Below, piece after piece: positions 50,730 through 58,920 of a DNA stretch of 64,000 nt. The stretch covers positions 1 to 64,000 of the forward strand of contig CAWFHN010000018.1 of NCBI GenBank assembly GCA_963815665.1, read 5' to 3'. The notes below the pieces were generated by a model that was given only the letters and a program-made list of their open reading frames with translations, had not been told where the DNA came from and did not search any database. A program made the position numbers and the translations under genes. Position 1 is the stretch's first letter. Each line of letters begins with the position of its first letter. Origin of the DNA: DASUPK01 sp963815665 (GTDB lineage: Bacteria; Actinomycetota; Thermoleophilia; Solirubrobacterales; 70-9).

Positions 50730-51434
50730 GTGCTGCCCAACGTCGAAGAGCTCGCCACGGTGGTCGTCTGCGAGGACGACGATCCGACCCGGGAGCTCCT
50801 CTGCGACCACCTGACCGCCGACCGCTACCGCGCCCTGCCGGCGCCGAGCGCCTCCGACGCGCTGCGGCTCTGCGGCTACAACCACCCGGACCTGATGCTG
50901 CTCGACCTCGGGCTTCCCGACGCCCCGGGGATCGACGTGCTGAGGGAGATCCGCGGGTCCGGCGAGCGAATCGACCCTGAGCTGCCGGTGCTGGTGCTCT
51001 CCGGGCGCGCCAGCGAGGCAGACCGGCTACGCGGCTTCGAGGCCGGCGCGGACGATTACCTGCCGAAGCCCTTCCACTACCCGGAGTTGATCGCGCGAGT
51101 GGCGGCCGTGCTGCGGCGGCGGTCCGGCGCTCGCCGGGGGCCGATCCGGGTCGGTGACCTGAGCGTCGATCCCGTCACTCGCCGCGTCGCGGTGGGTGAC
51201 CGCCAGGTGGAGCTGGCGAACAAGGAGTTCGCCCTGCTGCGGGCGCTGGCCTCCGAGCCGCGCCGCGTCTTCACCAAGGACGAGCTGCTGCGCGACGTCT
51301 GGGGGTTCCAGTCGAAGGGGCGGACGCGGACGCTCGACTCTCACGCCAGCCGCCTGCGTCGCAAGCTCGACCCTGACGGTGCGCGATACGTCTTCAACTG
51401 CTGGGGCGTCGGCTACAGGCTGCTGGACTGGTGA
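50730..51434 (+). CDS. OmpR-family response regulator
   Basis: This 234-residue regulator has a receiver domain with acidic residues VVCEDDDPTRELL, the phospho-acceptor in LMLLDLGLPDAPG (about residue 57), LVLSGRASE and the Lys in ADDYLPKPFHYPEL. The winged-helix DNA-binding domain follows: LANKEFALLRALASEPRRVF, TRTLDSHASRLRRKL and NCWGVGYRLL. The GTG at 50730 is the likely start. Its stop overlaps the GTG of the kinase gene. It lies directly before cpaB, so control of the pilus genes is plausible. Confidence 0.88.
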   Translation: MLPNVEELATVVVCEDDDPTRELLCDHLTADRYRALPAPSASDALRLCGYNHPDLMLLDLGLPDAPGIDVLREIRGSGERIDPELPVLVLSGRASEADRLRGFEAGADDYLPKPFHYPELIARVAAVLRRRSGARRGPIRVGDLSVDPVTRRVAVGDRQVELANKEFALLRALASEPRRVFTKDELLRDVWGFQSKGRTRTLDSHASRLRRKLDPDGARYVFNCWGVGYRLLDW

Positions 51435-52060
51435 TCACGCCGGGACACAAGCGCGCGCTCAACCGGGCCCTGCACGAGCTCCGGCGCCCGCTCCAGGCCC
51501 TGGTGCTCCTGGAAGAGACCTCCGGCATACCCGCCGCCGCACCGCCGGCCGCCGGCCGGCGCGGTCTCCTCGAGGTGGCGGCGAGCGCCCTCGATGACCT
51601 GGACGGGGCACTCAACGGCGACGCCACGTCTCGGCCGGCGCGACGGTTCTCCTGCCGGGAGATCGTGCTCGCCTGTCTCGAGCGGTGGCGACCGGCGGCG
51701 GCTCGTGCGGGCGGGATCCGCGTCTACTGGGATGCGGGCCCCGCGCCGATCGAGGGCGACTCGGTGCGGCTGGCGCAGGCGCTCGACAACCTCCTCGCGA
51801 ACGCGCTCGAGCATGGCGGTCCACCGGTGGTGCTCACCGGCGCAAGGGTCGCGGGCCGCGTCCGGATCACGATCGCGAACGGCCGTGGGGATGAGCCCGC
51901 ACACGGCGGCGCCGACCCGCGGCGCGGCCACGGGACCAAGGTCGTGACGGAGGTGGCAAGAACCCATCGGGGGCGGTTCGCCCTCTGCCGGACAGGAAGC
52001 GGCTGCGTGGCGGCGCTCGAGCTGCCGCTGGCCGAGCCCGGTTACGCGCTGGCGGCGTGA
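51431..52060 (+). CDS. sensor-less histidine kinase-like protein
   Basis: This 209-residue protein has a short dimerisation/phospho-acceptor region with LHELRRPLQALVLLEE (His about 16) and a HATPase domain. The ATPase domain has the N-box LAQALDNLLANALEHGG and a short G-box RGHGTKVVTEVA. There is no transmembrane or sensor domain, and the D-box aspartate motif is poorly matched (IANGRGDEP). It could phosphorylate the response regulator encoded just before it, taking its signal from another protein. Both its start and stop overlap neighbours by 4 bp (GTGA). Confidence 0.75.
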   Translation: MITPGHKRALNRALHELRRPLQALVLLEETSGIPAAAPPAAGRRGLLEVAASALDDLDGALNGDATSRPARRFSCREIVLACLERWRPAAARAGGIRVYWDAGPAPIEGDSVRLAQALDNLLANALEHGGPPVVLTGARVAGRVRITIANGRGDEPAHGGADPRRGHGTKVVTEVARTHRGRFALCRTGSGCVAALELPLAEPGYALAA

Positions 52061-52704
52061 GCCGCCGCACCCGCGCGATCGTCTTCCTGGTCGCCGCGCT
52101 GGTCTGCGCGGCGCTCGCGGCCACGGTTGCCGGCCGCTATCGGTCGCGCGTCGAGGCACGCTACGGGCCGCTGCGTCCCGTGGTGGTGGCCACCTCAGAG
52201 CTGGCCGCCGGCCGCCCGATCGGGGTCGAGCGGGCAGGCGCGGCGCTGGCCGTCCGGCGCGTCCCAGCCAGCTTCGTCCCGCCTGGAGCGCTCTCCCGCC
52301 CGGCGGACGTCCTCGGCCGCGCGCCCGCCGCCACGATCCCCGCCGGGTCCTACGTGCTGGGCGTACAGCTGGCGATCCCCAAGCCCGACGCGCCGCGCGC
52401 TCCGGGGGTTGGCCGCGGGCTGCGCCCGGTTGAGGTGGCGGTCGCCGGGGCCCAGGCCCTCACCGTCGGCGGAGAGCCGCCGGAGGGCGGCCTCGTGGAC
52501 GTCGTCGTCTCGCGCCAGGCGGGTCTCGGCCATTCCGCCCGGGCCTACATCGCCGCGACAGCGGTCAGGCTGCTGGCGCTGCAGAGCCCGGGCGGGCCCG
52601 GCGAGTCCTGGTCCGCCACCCTCGCGGTAACCGAGGCGCAGGCGCTGACGCTGATCGGCGCGCAGAGCGCCGGGCGCGAGGTCCGCCTGCTGCCCAAGCC
52701 GTAA
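52057..52704 (+). CDS. cpaB: CpaB-like Flp pilus assembly protein
   Basis: This 215-residue protein has an N-terminal membrane helix (AIVFLVAALVCAALAATVAG). An SAF-type domain follows (VVVATSELAAGRPIGVERAG, AATIPAGSYVLGVQLAI), then a second domain (VEVAVAGAQALTVGGEPPEG). This is the layout of CpaB/RcpC, which sits at the outer face and helps build Flp/tight-adherence pili. It is coupled to the kinase gene by a GTGA overlap. The next pilus gene on the same strand is more than 2 kb away, after a minus-strand block. Confidence 0.75.
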   Translation: MSRRTRAIVFLVAALVCAALAATVAGRYRSRVEARYGPLRPVVVATSELAAGRPIGVERAGAALAVRRVPASFVPPGALSRPADVLGRAPAATIPAGSYVLGVQLAIPKPDAPRAPGVGRGLRPVEVAVAGAQALTVGGEPPEGGLVDVVVSRQAGLGHSARAYIAATAVRLLALQSPGGPGESWSATLAVTEAQALTLIGAQSAGREVRLLPKP

Positions 52705-52708
52705 CCGC

Positions 52709-53125
52709 TCAGACCGTCGGCTTGCCGAGCCGGATCGTGTTGCCCGACGGATCGCGGAACTCGGAGTCGATCCCATAGGGGCGCTCGCTGGGAGCCTCCG
52801 TGAACTCGACGCCGCGGCCCTTGAGCTCCTCGTAGGCCGCCAGGACGTCGTCGGTGGTGAGGAAGACGCTTCCCGAGAAGCCCTTCGCCATCAGCTCCTC
52901 GACCTGCTTGGCCGTCTTCTCGTCCATCACGGGCGGTCCCGGGATCGTCAGCAGCGCGATCGAGAAATCGTCCTGCCCCGGGGCGCCCACCGCCAGCCAG
53001 CGGAAGCCGCCGAGCTCCGGCATCGAGATGTCGGAGCGGACCTCGAATCCGACCTTCTTGGTCCAGAACTCGAGCGCCTCGTCCTGGTCGTGCACCCACA
53101 GTTGTGCGTTTGCCACCTTGATCAT
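52709..53125 (-). CDS. VOC-family protein
   Basis: This 138-residue glyoxalase-fold protein has MIKVANAQLWVHDQDEALEFW, KKVGFEVRSDISM, a second repeat VFLTTDDVLAAYEELKGRGV and the closing EFRDPSGNTIRLGKP. It resembles PhnB/YaeR-type members with unknown substrates. Its Shine-Dalgarno (AAAGGAG) before the ATG is strong. It is five bases beyond cpaB on the opposite strand and is preceded by an AraC-like gene on the same strand, a common pairing. Confidence 0.8.
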   Translation of the reverse strand: MIKVANAQLWVHDQDEALEFWTKKVGFEVRSDISMPELGGFRWLAVGAPGQDDFSIALLTIPGPPVMDEKTAKQVEELMAKGFSGSVFLTTDDVLAAYEELKGRGVEFTEAPSERPYGIDSEFRDPSGNTIRLGKPTV

Positions 53126-53175
53126 CGGTATCTCCTTTGGTTTGACTTCGTGGTCGGCGGCAAGCTAGTCCCGGG

Positions 53176-53598
53176 TCAGCTCGCTGTCTTCTTGAAACGT
53201 GCTGTCTCCGGCCGCAGGTAGGTGCGCAGCACGCAGCTCGGCACCTTCGCGAACTGGGCCGCGGGCGGCTGGCTCCCCCGATACTCGGTCGGGGTCTGCC
53301 CGTAGGCCCGCTTGAAGCTGCTCGTGAACGACCCGAGGCTCTGCAGCCCCACCGAGAAGCAGACCTCGGCGACGCTCCAGTCGGTCATCCGGAGCAGCGC
53401 GGCGGCTCGCTCCAGGCGCCTGGTCAGCAGATAGGCGTGCGGCGACTCGCCGAAGGCGCGACGGAACTCGCGGCTGAAGTGAGCCCTGGAGAGGCCGGCG
53501 GCGCCGGCCATGTCCGCGACGTGCAGCCGCTCGGAGTAGCGGGCATCGGCGAGATCCTTGGCGCGCACGAGATGGCGCGCAGGCGGTACGAAGGCCAT
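53176..53598 (-). CDS. short AraC-family transcription regulator
   Basis: The 140-residue product is essentially the two helix-turn-helix motifs of AraC proteins: VADMAGAAGLSRAHFSREFRRAFG and VAEVCFSVGLQSLGSFTSSFKRAYGQTPTEY. There is no ligand-binding domain. Such short forms are often found next to VOC proteins, where they presumably control the neighbour. It is 50 bases upstream of the VOC gene on the same strand. Confidence 0.85.
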   Translation of the reverse strand: MAFVPPARHLVRAKDLADARYSERLHVADMAGAAGLSRAHFSREFRRAFGESPHAYLLTRRLERAAALLRMTDWSVAEVCFSVGLQSLGSFTSSFKRAYGQTPTEYRGSQPPAAQFAKVPSCVLRTYLRPETARFKKTAS

Positions 53599-53615
53599 TT
53601 GCTCATAGGACCCGG

Positions 53616-54122
53616 CTAGTCGCGGTTACTCATCGCACCCCGGAACGCGGCCAGAGCGTCGTCTCCGTGAACGGCGAAGACGACGCGCTCGAGGCCGCTG
53701 CCGGAGCCGAGGTGGCGTCTGACCTCGTTCATCTCGATCCGCGCCGCCTCGTCGAGCGGGAAGCCGCCTACGCCGGTGCCGAAGGCAACGAGCGCCAGGC
53801 TCCTGGCGCCGAGCTCGTCGGCCTTGGCGAGCGTGCTGGCGGTGGCTTTGCGGATGATCTCGGCAGAGGTCGGCCCGCCCGGCTCCATCGTCGCCGCGTG
53901 GATCACCCAGCGTGACGGCATCTCTCCCGCGGTCGTCTCGACGGCCTCGCCGAGCCCGATCGGAGTCCGCCGGTCGCTCTCGGCCTGGACCGCCGGGCCG
54001 CCGGCCCTGGAGATCGCGCCCGCGACTCCGCCACCATGCCGCAGCTCGGTGTTGGCCGCGTTGGCGATCGCGTCGACCTCGAGCTTGGTGATGTCCGCCT
54101 GCTGGACCTCGATCTCTGCCAC
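53616..54122 (-). CDS. macro-domain protein (ADP-ribose binding)
   Basis: This 168-residue protein is a single macro domain. It has IEVQQADITKLEVDAIANAANTEL near the start, GGGVAGAISRAGG (the ADP-ribose loop), WVIHAATMEPGG and FGTGVGGFPLDEAA (the second phosphate loop). Members remove or bind ADP-ribose, or deacetylate O-acetyl-ADP-ribose. GTG at 54122 gives the usual length; the frame stays open to 54515 over the divergent membrane gene. No ADP-ribosyltransferase or sirtuin gene is visible nearby. Confidence 0.85.
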   Translation of the reverse strand: MAEIEVQQADITKLEVDAIANAANTELRHGGGVAGAISRAGGPAVQAESDRRTPIGLGEAVETTAGEMPSRWVIHAATMEPGGPTSAEIIRKATASTLAKADELGARSLALVAFGTGVGGFPLDEAARIEMNEVRRHLGSGSGLERVVFAVHGDDALAAFRGAMSNRD

Positions 54123-54149
54123 GTCCGCATCGCAGGCTACCGTCGAAGA

Positions 54150-54809
54150 ATGGCCGAGGAACCGGATCGCCAGCAACTCCTCACCGCGCTCACCACCGAG
54201 CACTTCGGCCTCTCCGGCGCCCAGGCGCAGGTGACCAGCGAGAGCTCGTCGCGCGCGGCCCTCTACATCAGCTCGGTCTCGAGCACCCTCGTGGCCCTCG
54301 GATTCATCGGCCAGATCTCCCAGGTCGGCGACGTCTTCAACGTCTTCGCACTGACCGCCCTGCCCACGCTCTACGTTCTGGGCCTGTTCACCTTCACTCG
54401 CCTCGTCCAGGGCACCGTGCAGGACATCTTCTACGGCCGGGCGATCAACCGGATCCGCAGCTACTACCTCGAGCTGGCCGGCGATCATGCCCATCTCTTC
54501 ATGCTCGGCGGCCACGACGACGCGCCGGGAGTGCTCTCCAACATGGCGATTCGACCGAGCCCCTGGCAGGCGTTTTTCACGATGGCGAGCATGGTGGGCG
54601 TGATCAACAGCGTCGTCGGGGGCGGCGCGATCGCGCTCGCGGTGGGCGCGATCAGCGGCGCACCGCTGGGGGTTTGCGCCGGAATCGGCGGGGCGTTCGC
54701 ACTCGTCTCCTTTGCCGGCCTACGCCGGTACGAGACCCGGTTGCTCGAGGCGGGCGCCGCCGAGCACGGCGACATCCTCTTCCCCTCGCAGGACGCCGGG
54801 GGCGAGTAG
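54150..54809 (+). CDS. four-helix membrane protein, unknown function
   Basis: This 219-residue protein has an N-terminal soluble helix (LLTALTTEHFGLSGAQAQVT) and four membrane segments (about 38-58, 66-85, 140-160 and 165-190). An intracellular loop holds QDIFYGRAINRIRSYYLELAGDH. The loop motif RAINRIRSYYLE also appears in other actinobacterial membrane proteins I cannot name. It is divergent from the macro-domain gene and lies 24 bases before cpaF. It may be unrelated to the pilus. Confidence 0.5.
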   Translation: MAEEPDRQQLLTALTTEHFGLSGAQAQVTSESSSRAALYISSVSSTLVALGFIGQISQVGDVFNVFALTALPTLYVLGLFTFTRLVQGTVQDIFYGRAINRIRSYYLELAGDHAHLFMLGGHDDAPGVLSNMAIRPSPWQAFFTMASMVGVINSVVGGGAIALAVGAISGAPLGVCAGIGGAFALVSFAGLRRYETRLLEAGAAEHGDILFPSQDAGGE

Positions 54810-54833
54810 GCCGCTCTCACCGCTTAGCCCTGG

Positions 54834-56012
54834 GTGGACGATCGAGTCCGCCGCAGACACCTGGATGAGCTGGCCGCCGAGCTGCGCCGGCGCCTCGTCG
54901 AGCGCCGGCGCGCCCAGGCCGCATCGGGTGGGGGCGCCATGGGCCCGCTGCCCGAGGCGGTCGGGGACCTCGTGGAGGAGGACGCCGCGATCCTGGAGCC
55001 CGCCACCCGCGCCCGCCTCCGTGAGCTGATCCTCCGCGAGGCCACCGGCCTCGGTCCCCTGGAGGAGCTGCTCGCCGACCCCGCGGTGGAGGAGGTGATG
55101 GTGAACGGGCACGAATGCGTCTACGTCGAGCGCGCCGGCAGGATCGAGCGGGCCGACGTCCGGTTCCCGACCGAGCAGTCGCTGCGCGACGCGATCGAGA
55201 GGATCCTGACGCCGCTCGGACGCCGGGTCGACGAGCTCAGCCCCATGGTGGATGCCCGCCTCGAGGACGGCTCGCGTGTTCACGTCGTGATCCCACCGCT
55301 CTCGGTCGACGGCCCATCGATGTCGATTCGCCGCTTCACCGCCGTTCGTCCCGGCCCGCGGGAGCTGGTCGAGCTGGGCACCCTGACCGACGAGCTGCAC
55401 GACGAGCTGGCCGCGGCCGTCGCCGCCAGGCGAAGCATCCTCGTAAGCGGCGGGACCGGCTCCGGCAAGACGACGCTGCTGAACGCCCTCTCCGCCTTCA
55501 TCGACCCGGCCGAGCGGGTGATCACGATCGAGGACGCGGCCGAGCTCCGCCTTCGCCAGCCGCACGTCGTCCGGCTCGAGAGCCGCCCGGCGAACGTCGA
55601 GGGACGCGGGCGCGTCGAGATCCGCGACCTGCTGCGCGGCGCCCTGCGGATGCGGCCCGACCGGATCGTGATTGGGGAGGTGCGGGGAGGGGAGGCGCTC
55701 GATCTGCTGATGGCGCTCAACACGGGCCACGAGGGTGCGCTGTCGACGGTGCATGCCAACTCGCCCGAGGACGCGCTGCGCCGGGTCGAGACCCTGGCGC
55801 TGATGGCCGGAGTCGGGCTGCCGCACGACGCGATCCGCGAGCAGCTCGGGCGCGGGCTCGATCTCGTCATCCACCTGGCGCGGCTGAGCGACCGGTCGCG
55901 GCGGGTCGTGGAGGTAGCCGAGGTGGTGCGGACGGCCGGTTCGGTCGGCGTGCGCGAGCTCTACAGGCTCGGCAGCGACAGGGAGGGGCGCCCATGGGCC
56001 AGCCGGCGCTGA
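54834..56012 (+). CDS. cpaF: CpaF/TadA-type secretion ATPase
   Basis: This 392-residue ATPase has an N-terminal domain (GPLEELLADPAVEEVMVNGHE), then Walker A LVSGGTGSGKTTLLNAL near residue 203. The Asp box is ITIEDAAELRL, the Walker B-like segment RIVIGEVRGGEALDLLMALNTGHEG, and the His box STVHANSPEDALRR. It drives assembly of Flp/Tad pili at the inner face of the membrane. The GTG at 54834 is the likely start. It overlaps tadB by 19 bp. Confidence 0.92.
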   Translation: MDDRVRRRHLDELAAELRRRLVERRRAQAASGGGAMGPLPEAVGDLVEEDAAILEPATRARLRELILREATGLGPLEELLADPAVEEVMVNGHECVYVERAGRIERADVRFPTEQSLRDAIERILTPLGRRVDELSPMVDARLEDGSRVHVVIPPLSVDGPSMSIRRFTAVRPGPRELVELGTLTDELHDELAAAVAARRSILVSGGTGSGKTTLLNALSAFIDPAERVITIEDAAELRLRQPHVVRLESRPANVEGRGRVEIRDLLRGALRMRPDRIVIGEVRGGEALDLLMALNTGHEGALSTVHANSPEDALRRVETLALMAGVGLPHDAIREQLGRGLDLVIHLARLSDRSRRVVEVAEVVRTAGSVGVRELYRLGSDREGRPWASRR

Positions 56013-56842
56013 TCGTGCTGGCGGCGCTGGCCGGCGGACTGGTGGCCGTCGCCGTCCGCGAGGCGCTGATCTCGGCGCCGCGCCTGGCGACCTGGCTGCG
56101 GATGTCTGTCGCGCCTCTTGGTCGCGCCGGCCGCGAGGGATACGCGCCCAGCGCCGAGGAGCAGCGGCGCCTGGCCATGCTCGGCAGCGGCGCGATCGCC
56201 GCGACCGCCCTCCTGATCGCTGGGCCGGGCCCTCCGGCCGTTGCCGCGGCGGCGGGGCCGTGGTGCGTCGGCGCGCTCGTCGCACGTCGCAGAGAGCGCT
56301 ATCGGAGGGCGGTCGAGCGCTCGGTCCCGGACGTCGCGGGTGCGATCGCCGACGCGATTTCGGGCGGTCACTCCGTGCGGGGCGCCCTGGCGGCGGCCGC
56401 CGGGTCGCTCGAGGGCCCGTCCTCGGCCGAGCTGGCCAGGGTCGCCGCCGACCTCGAGCTCGGCTCATCCACCGGTGACGCCCTGGCGGCGATGCGCGGC
56501 CGGCTGCGCTCCGAGCGCGTCGACGCCCTGGCGACGGCCCTGTTGAGCCAGCAGGTCACGGGTGGAGACGTGGCGGCGCTGATGCGCCGGATCGCCGCCG
56601 CCGCGGCGGAGCGCGATCGGGTCGACGACGAGGCTCGCGCGGCGACCACCCAGGCGCGCTTCACCGGGCTCCTGGTGGTCGCGCTGCCGGCGGGAGCGGC
56701 GCTCTTCGCCGAGCTCCTGCAGCCGGGGTTCGTCTCGAGGGTCCTCTCCGAACCGGTCTCGGCCGCGATGCTGGTCGCGGCCGGCGGCCTGCAGATCATC
56801 GGGTTCGGGCTGATTCGCCGCCTGGGGAGACCGGCCGAGTGA
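55994..56842 (+). CDS. tadB: TadB-like pilus platform membrane protein
   Basis: This 282-residue protein has hydrophobic segments near the N-terminus (LIVLAALAGGLVAVAV) and at 55-85. It then has a type II secretion F domain with VERSVPDVAGAIADAISGGHSVRGALAAA and LSQQVTGGDVAALMRRIA. C-terminal helices follow (FTGLLVVALPAGAALFAELL). It forms the inner-membrane platform with TadC. The start ATG lies within the end of cpaF, and its stop overlaps the GTG of tadC. Confidence 0.88.
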   Translation: MGQPALIVLAALAGGLVAVAVREALISAPRLATWLRMSVAPLGRAGREGYAPSAEEQRRLAMLGSGAIAATALLIAGPGPPAVAAAAGPWCVGALVARRRERYRRAVERSVPDVAGAIADAISGGHSVRGALAAAAGSLEGPSSAELARVAADLELGSSTGDALAAMRGRLRSERVDALATALLSQQVTGGDVAALMRRIAAAAAERDRVDDEARAATTQARFTGLLVVALPAGAALFAELLQPGFVSRVLSEPVSAAMLVAAGGLQIIGFGLIRRLGRPAE

Positions 56843-57675
56843 CGGCCGTCCTCCTGCTCGTCGCGTTCGCTCTCGTCCTGGGCCTCGCCGCGGCCAGGGA
56901 GCTCATGCCCGCCGGCCGGCCCTCTTCCCACGACGGTCCGGACACGTCGGCACGGCCGCCGGGCGTCGCGTGGGCTGCGCTCGCCGCGCTCGACTTGCGA
57001 CTCGGCCTCACCGCCAGACTCACCAGGGCGGGACTCGCCGACCGGATCTCCCCCGAGGCCCTGATCGCGGCCAAGCTCGGCGGGGCTCTGGCCGGGACCC
57101 TCTGGGCGATGATCGTCGCACCCGCGGCTCCGAGCAGGCTCGGCTGGATAGTGGCGATGGGGCTCCCCGCGGCGGGGTTCCTGGGGCCCGACGCGTGGAT
57201 CGAGCGGCGTGCCCGCCGGCGCCTGCGTGCACTCCGGGCCGGGCTTCCCAATGCGCTCGACCTGCTCGCCGTCGGGACCGCCGCCGGGCGCAGTCCGCTC
57301 GCGGGCCTGAGCGAGCTCGGCGCGGGGGAGGGGCCGCTCGCCCGGGAGCTGGCGATGCTCTCGGCCGAGAGCTCCTGTGGCCTCCCCCAGAGCGAGGCGC
57401 TCGACTCGCTGCGGAAGCGTGCACCGGTACGCGAGGTCTCGGCGATGTGCGGGGTGATCGAGCGCTCCCGCCGTTACGGCTCACCGCTCGCCGACCAGCT
57501 GCGCGAGCAGGCAACCGCGCTGCGCGGGATCCAGCGACGCCGCATCGAGGAGCAGGCCGCCCGCGCCGCGCCGAAGATTCAGCTGGCCGTCGCCCTGCTT
57601 CTGGTCCCCTCGGTGTTGCTGATGATCGCCGCAGGCCTCCTGGCCAACATCGATCGCTTCATGGCGGGATTCTGA
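56839..57675 (+). CDS. tadC: TadC-like pilus platform membrane protein
   Basis: The 278-residue product is a second T2SSF-domain protein. It has helices near the N-terminus and around 85-115, the cytoplasmic segment RAGLPNALDLLAVGTAAGRSPLAGLSEL, and a C-terminal helix (IQLAVALLLVPSVLLMIAAGLLANI). Together with TadB it would make the platform for Flp pilus assembly. No pilin (flp), prepilin peptidase, TadE/F or CpaE gene follows in the window. The gene ends eight bases before a convergent Ada-domain gene. Confidence 0.88.
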   Translation: MTAVLLLVAFALVLGLAAARELMPAGRPSSHDGPDTSARPPGVAWAALAALDLRLGLTARLTRAGLADRISPEALIAAKLGGALAGTLWAMIVAPAAPSRLGWIVAMGLPAAGFLGPDAWIERRARRRLRALRAGLPNALDLLAVGTAAGRSPLAGLSELGAGEGPLARELAMLSAESSCGLPQSEALDSLRKRAPVREVSAMCGVIERSRRYGSPLADQLREQATALRGIQRRRIEEQAARAAPKIQLAVALLLVPSVLLMIAAGLLANIDRFMAGF

Positions 57676-57682
57676 GGTCCGA

Positions 57683-57901
57683 TCAGACCAGATCGTCCGG
57701 GTGGCATCGCAGGCAGGCGCGAAAGCCGTCGCTCCGCGCCGCGTCGGCGCTGCGGTAGAAGCGGACGTTCTCGCGCTTCGGCATCCGCGCCGGGCAGCCG
57801 GGCCTGCAATAGACCCCTGTTGAGGTGACAGCGGCGAAGAACTCGCCCGCGTGGCTCTCGTCCCTCGTCTCCATTGCTCGATAGCGCCGCTCGAAGTCCA
57901 T
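57683..57901 (-). CDS. stand-alone Ada zinc-binding domain protein
   Basis: This 72-residue protein consists only of the Ada N-terminal metal-binding domain. It reads RYRAMETRDESHAGEFFAAV, then TGVYCRPGCPARMPKRENV and DGFRACLRCHPDD, with the four zinc cysteines in CRPGC and CLRC. In Ada the first of these repairs methylphosphotriesters in DNA. Here the AraC-type and methyltransferase domains are absent, as also occurs in some other actinobacteria. AAAGGAGG precedes the ATG at 57901, so the start is firm. Confidence 0.85.
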   Translation of the reverse strand: MDFERRYRAMETRDESHAGEFFAAVTSTGVYCRPGCPARMPKRENVRFYRSADAARSDGFRACLRCHPDDLV

Positions 57902-57972
57902 CTGGCCTCCTTTGGTTCCTGGTTCGCTGGTTGAACGAGCGGACCTGGAACCACGTGAGATGACGCGCGGGG

Positions 57973-58170
57973 CTAGCGCGTGAAGCGGATCGGCTCGAAC
58001 TCGTAGCCGCAGTGGTCGCAGACCCGCTTCGCCAGCGGGACTCGCCTTCCGCAGCGGTGGCATGGGCGGGTCGGCCCCCGGTAGACGACGCTCGCGAAGA
58101 CCAGCAGGACGACGAGACCGAGGGCGGCCAGGCCGAAGCTGGTCAGGTTGAGAATGATCGCGGGGGTCAA
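57973..58170 (-). CDS. small membrane protein with zinc ribbon
   Basis: The 65-residue product has one membrane helix (SFGLAALGLVVLLVFASVVY) and a C-terminal double CxxC ribbon (CHRCGRRVPLAKRVCDHCGYEF). The start appears to be TTG at 58170, with no good ribosome site. It is too small to classify. Similar helix-plus-ribbon proteins occur as uncharacterised orphans in actinobacteria. Confidence 0.55.
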   Translation of the reverse strand: MTPAIILNLTSFGLAALGLVVLLVFASVVYRGPTRPCHRCGRRVPLAKRVCDHCGYEFEPIRFTR

Positions 58171-58358
58171 GGTGGGGGACGGACGCCCGGAGGTCCTTTC
58201 GCTGCAACCAGAGTTGCAGGATCGGGGTCGGTCCGCGCCGTTTTCTCACCGGATCGGCGGCGCCGCAAACCGCATCGGAATGCGGTTTTCGGGGTCCAGC
58301 CGGCCCGGGTAGCAATTCCGTCCGACGGATTCGGTGCAATGCGCCCGCCCAATCTGTG
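58171..58358. other. gene-free stretch before the mraZ promoter
   Basis: Together with the promoter that follows, this makes a 305-base gap. Apart from the hairpin at 58267 I see no gene here. The composition is typical of the chromosome. Confidence 0.5.
58267..58288. terminator. hairpin, possible terminator
   Basis: AAACCGCAT pairs perfectly with ATGCGGTTT across a CGGA loop. Only one further T follows on the plus strand, so terminator function is uncertain. It could insulate the dcw cluster from upstream transcription. Confidence 0.45.
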
Positions 58359-58391
58359 TTGCAAAGTGGGACAGAGTGGGTTAGCGTGGCG
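58359..58391 (+). promoter_or_regulatory. mraZ promoter with three MraZ boxes
   Basis: Three direct repeats spaced exactly 10 bases apart begin at 58366, 58376 and 58386: GTGGG, GTGGG, GTGGC. This matches the TGGGN-with-5-base-spacer operator known for MraZ in other bacteria. TTGCAA (58359) and TAGCGT (58382), 17 bases apart, form a plausible promoter that the boxes overlap. So MraZ would repress its own cluster. Confidence 0.75.
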
Positions 58392-58475
58392 AACAGAGTT
58401 GGTCAATAGGGCCGGGGTGATGAGGCTCCTCCCACCTCACCACCCCGGCCCGCTCCGAACTCAAGGGCGCCCCAC

Positions 58476-58919
58476 TTGTCGTTTCTCGGTCAGTACGAGC
58501 ACAATCTCGATGCGAAGGACCGTCTCACGGTCCCGTCGAGGTTCCGCGCGGCTCTTGCTGATGGAGTCGTTCTAGCCAAGGGCCTCGACCCCTCCGTCTG
58601 GGTGTTCGCGCCCGGCGGCTACGAGAACTTCACTAGGACCTTCCTCGGCGAGACCAACCCGCTGGGCAAGCGCGGGCGCATGCTCCGGCGTCACTTCCAC
58701 GGCGGCGCCTTCGACGACTCCCTGGACTCCGCGGGCCGCATACGCCTGCCCAAGAAGCTGATCGAGCACGCCGGGCTGGGGGAGGGACCCTGCGTGATCG
58801 TCGGATCCGACGACTGGTTCGAGGTCTGGAGCGCCGAGCGCTGGGCCACCTACGAGAAGGAAATGGACGCGGAGGTCTCCGATGTCGCGGAGAACCTCGC
58901 CGAGAGCGAAGGAGGCTGA
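58476..58919 (+). CDS. mraZ: transcriptional regulator MraZ
   Basis: This 147-residue protein has two AbrB-like swapped-hairpin halves: SFLGQYEHNLDAKDRLTVPSRFRAAL and then DDSLDSAGRIRLPKKLIEHAGL. These carry the D-x-K/A-G-R signatures of MraZ. It forms ring oligomers that bind the boxes upstream and control the division and cell wall cluster. It starts with TTG. The stop overlaps the ATG region of rsmH by a TGAGATG arrangement, so translation is probably linked. Confidence 0.93.
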   Translation: MSFLGQYEHNLDAKDRLTVPSRFRAALADGVVLAKGLDPSVWVFAPGGYENFTRTFLGETNPLGKRGRMLRRHFHGGAFDDSLDSAGRIRLPKKLIEHAGLGEGPCVIVGSDDWFEVWSAERWATYEKEMDAEVSDVAENLAESEGG

Positions 58920-58920
58920 G

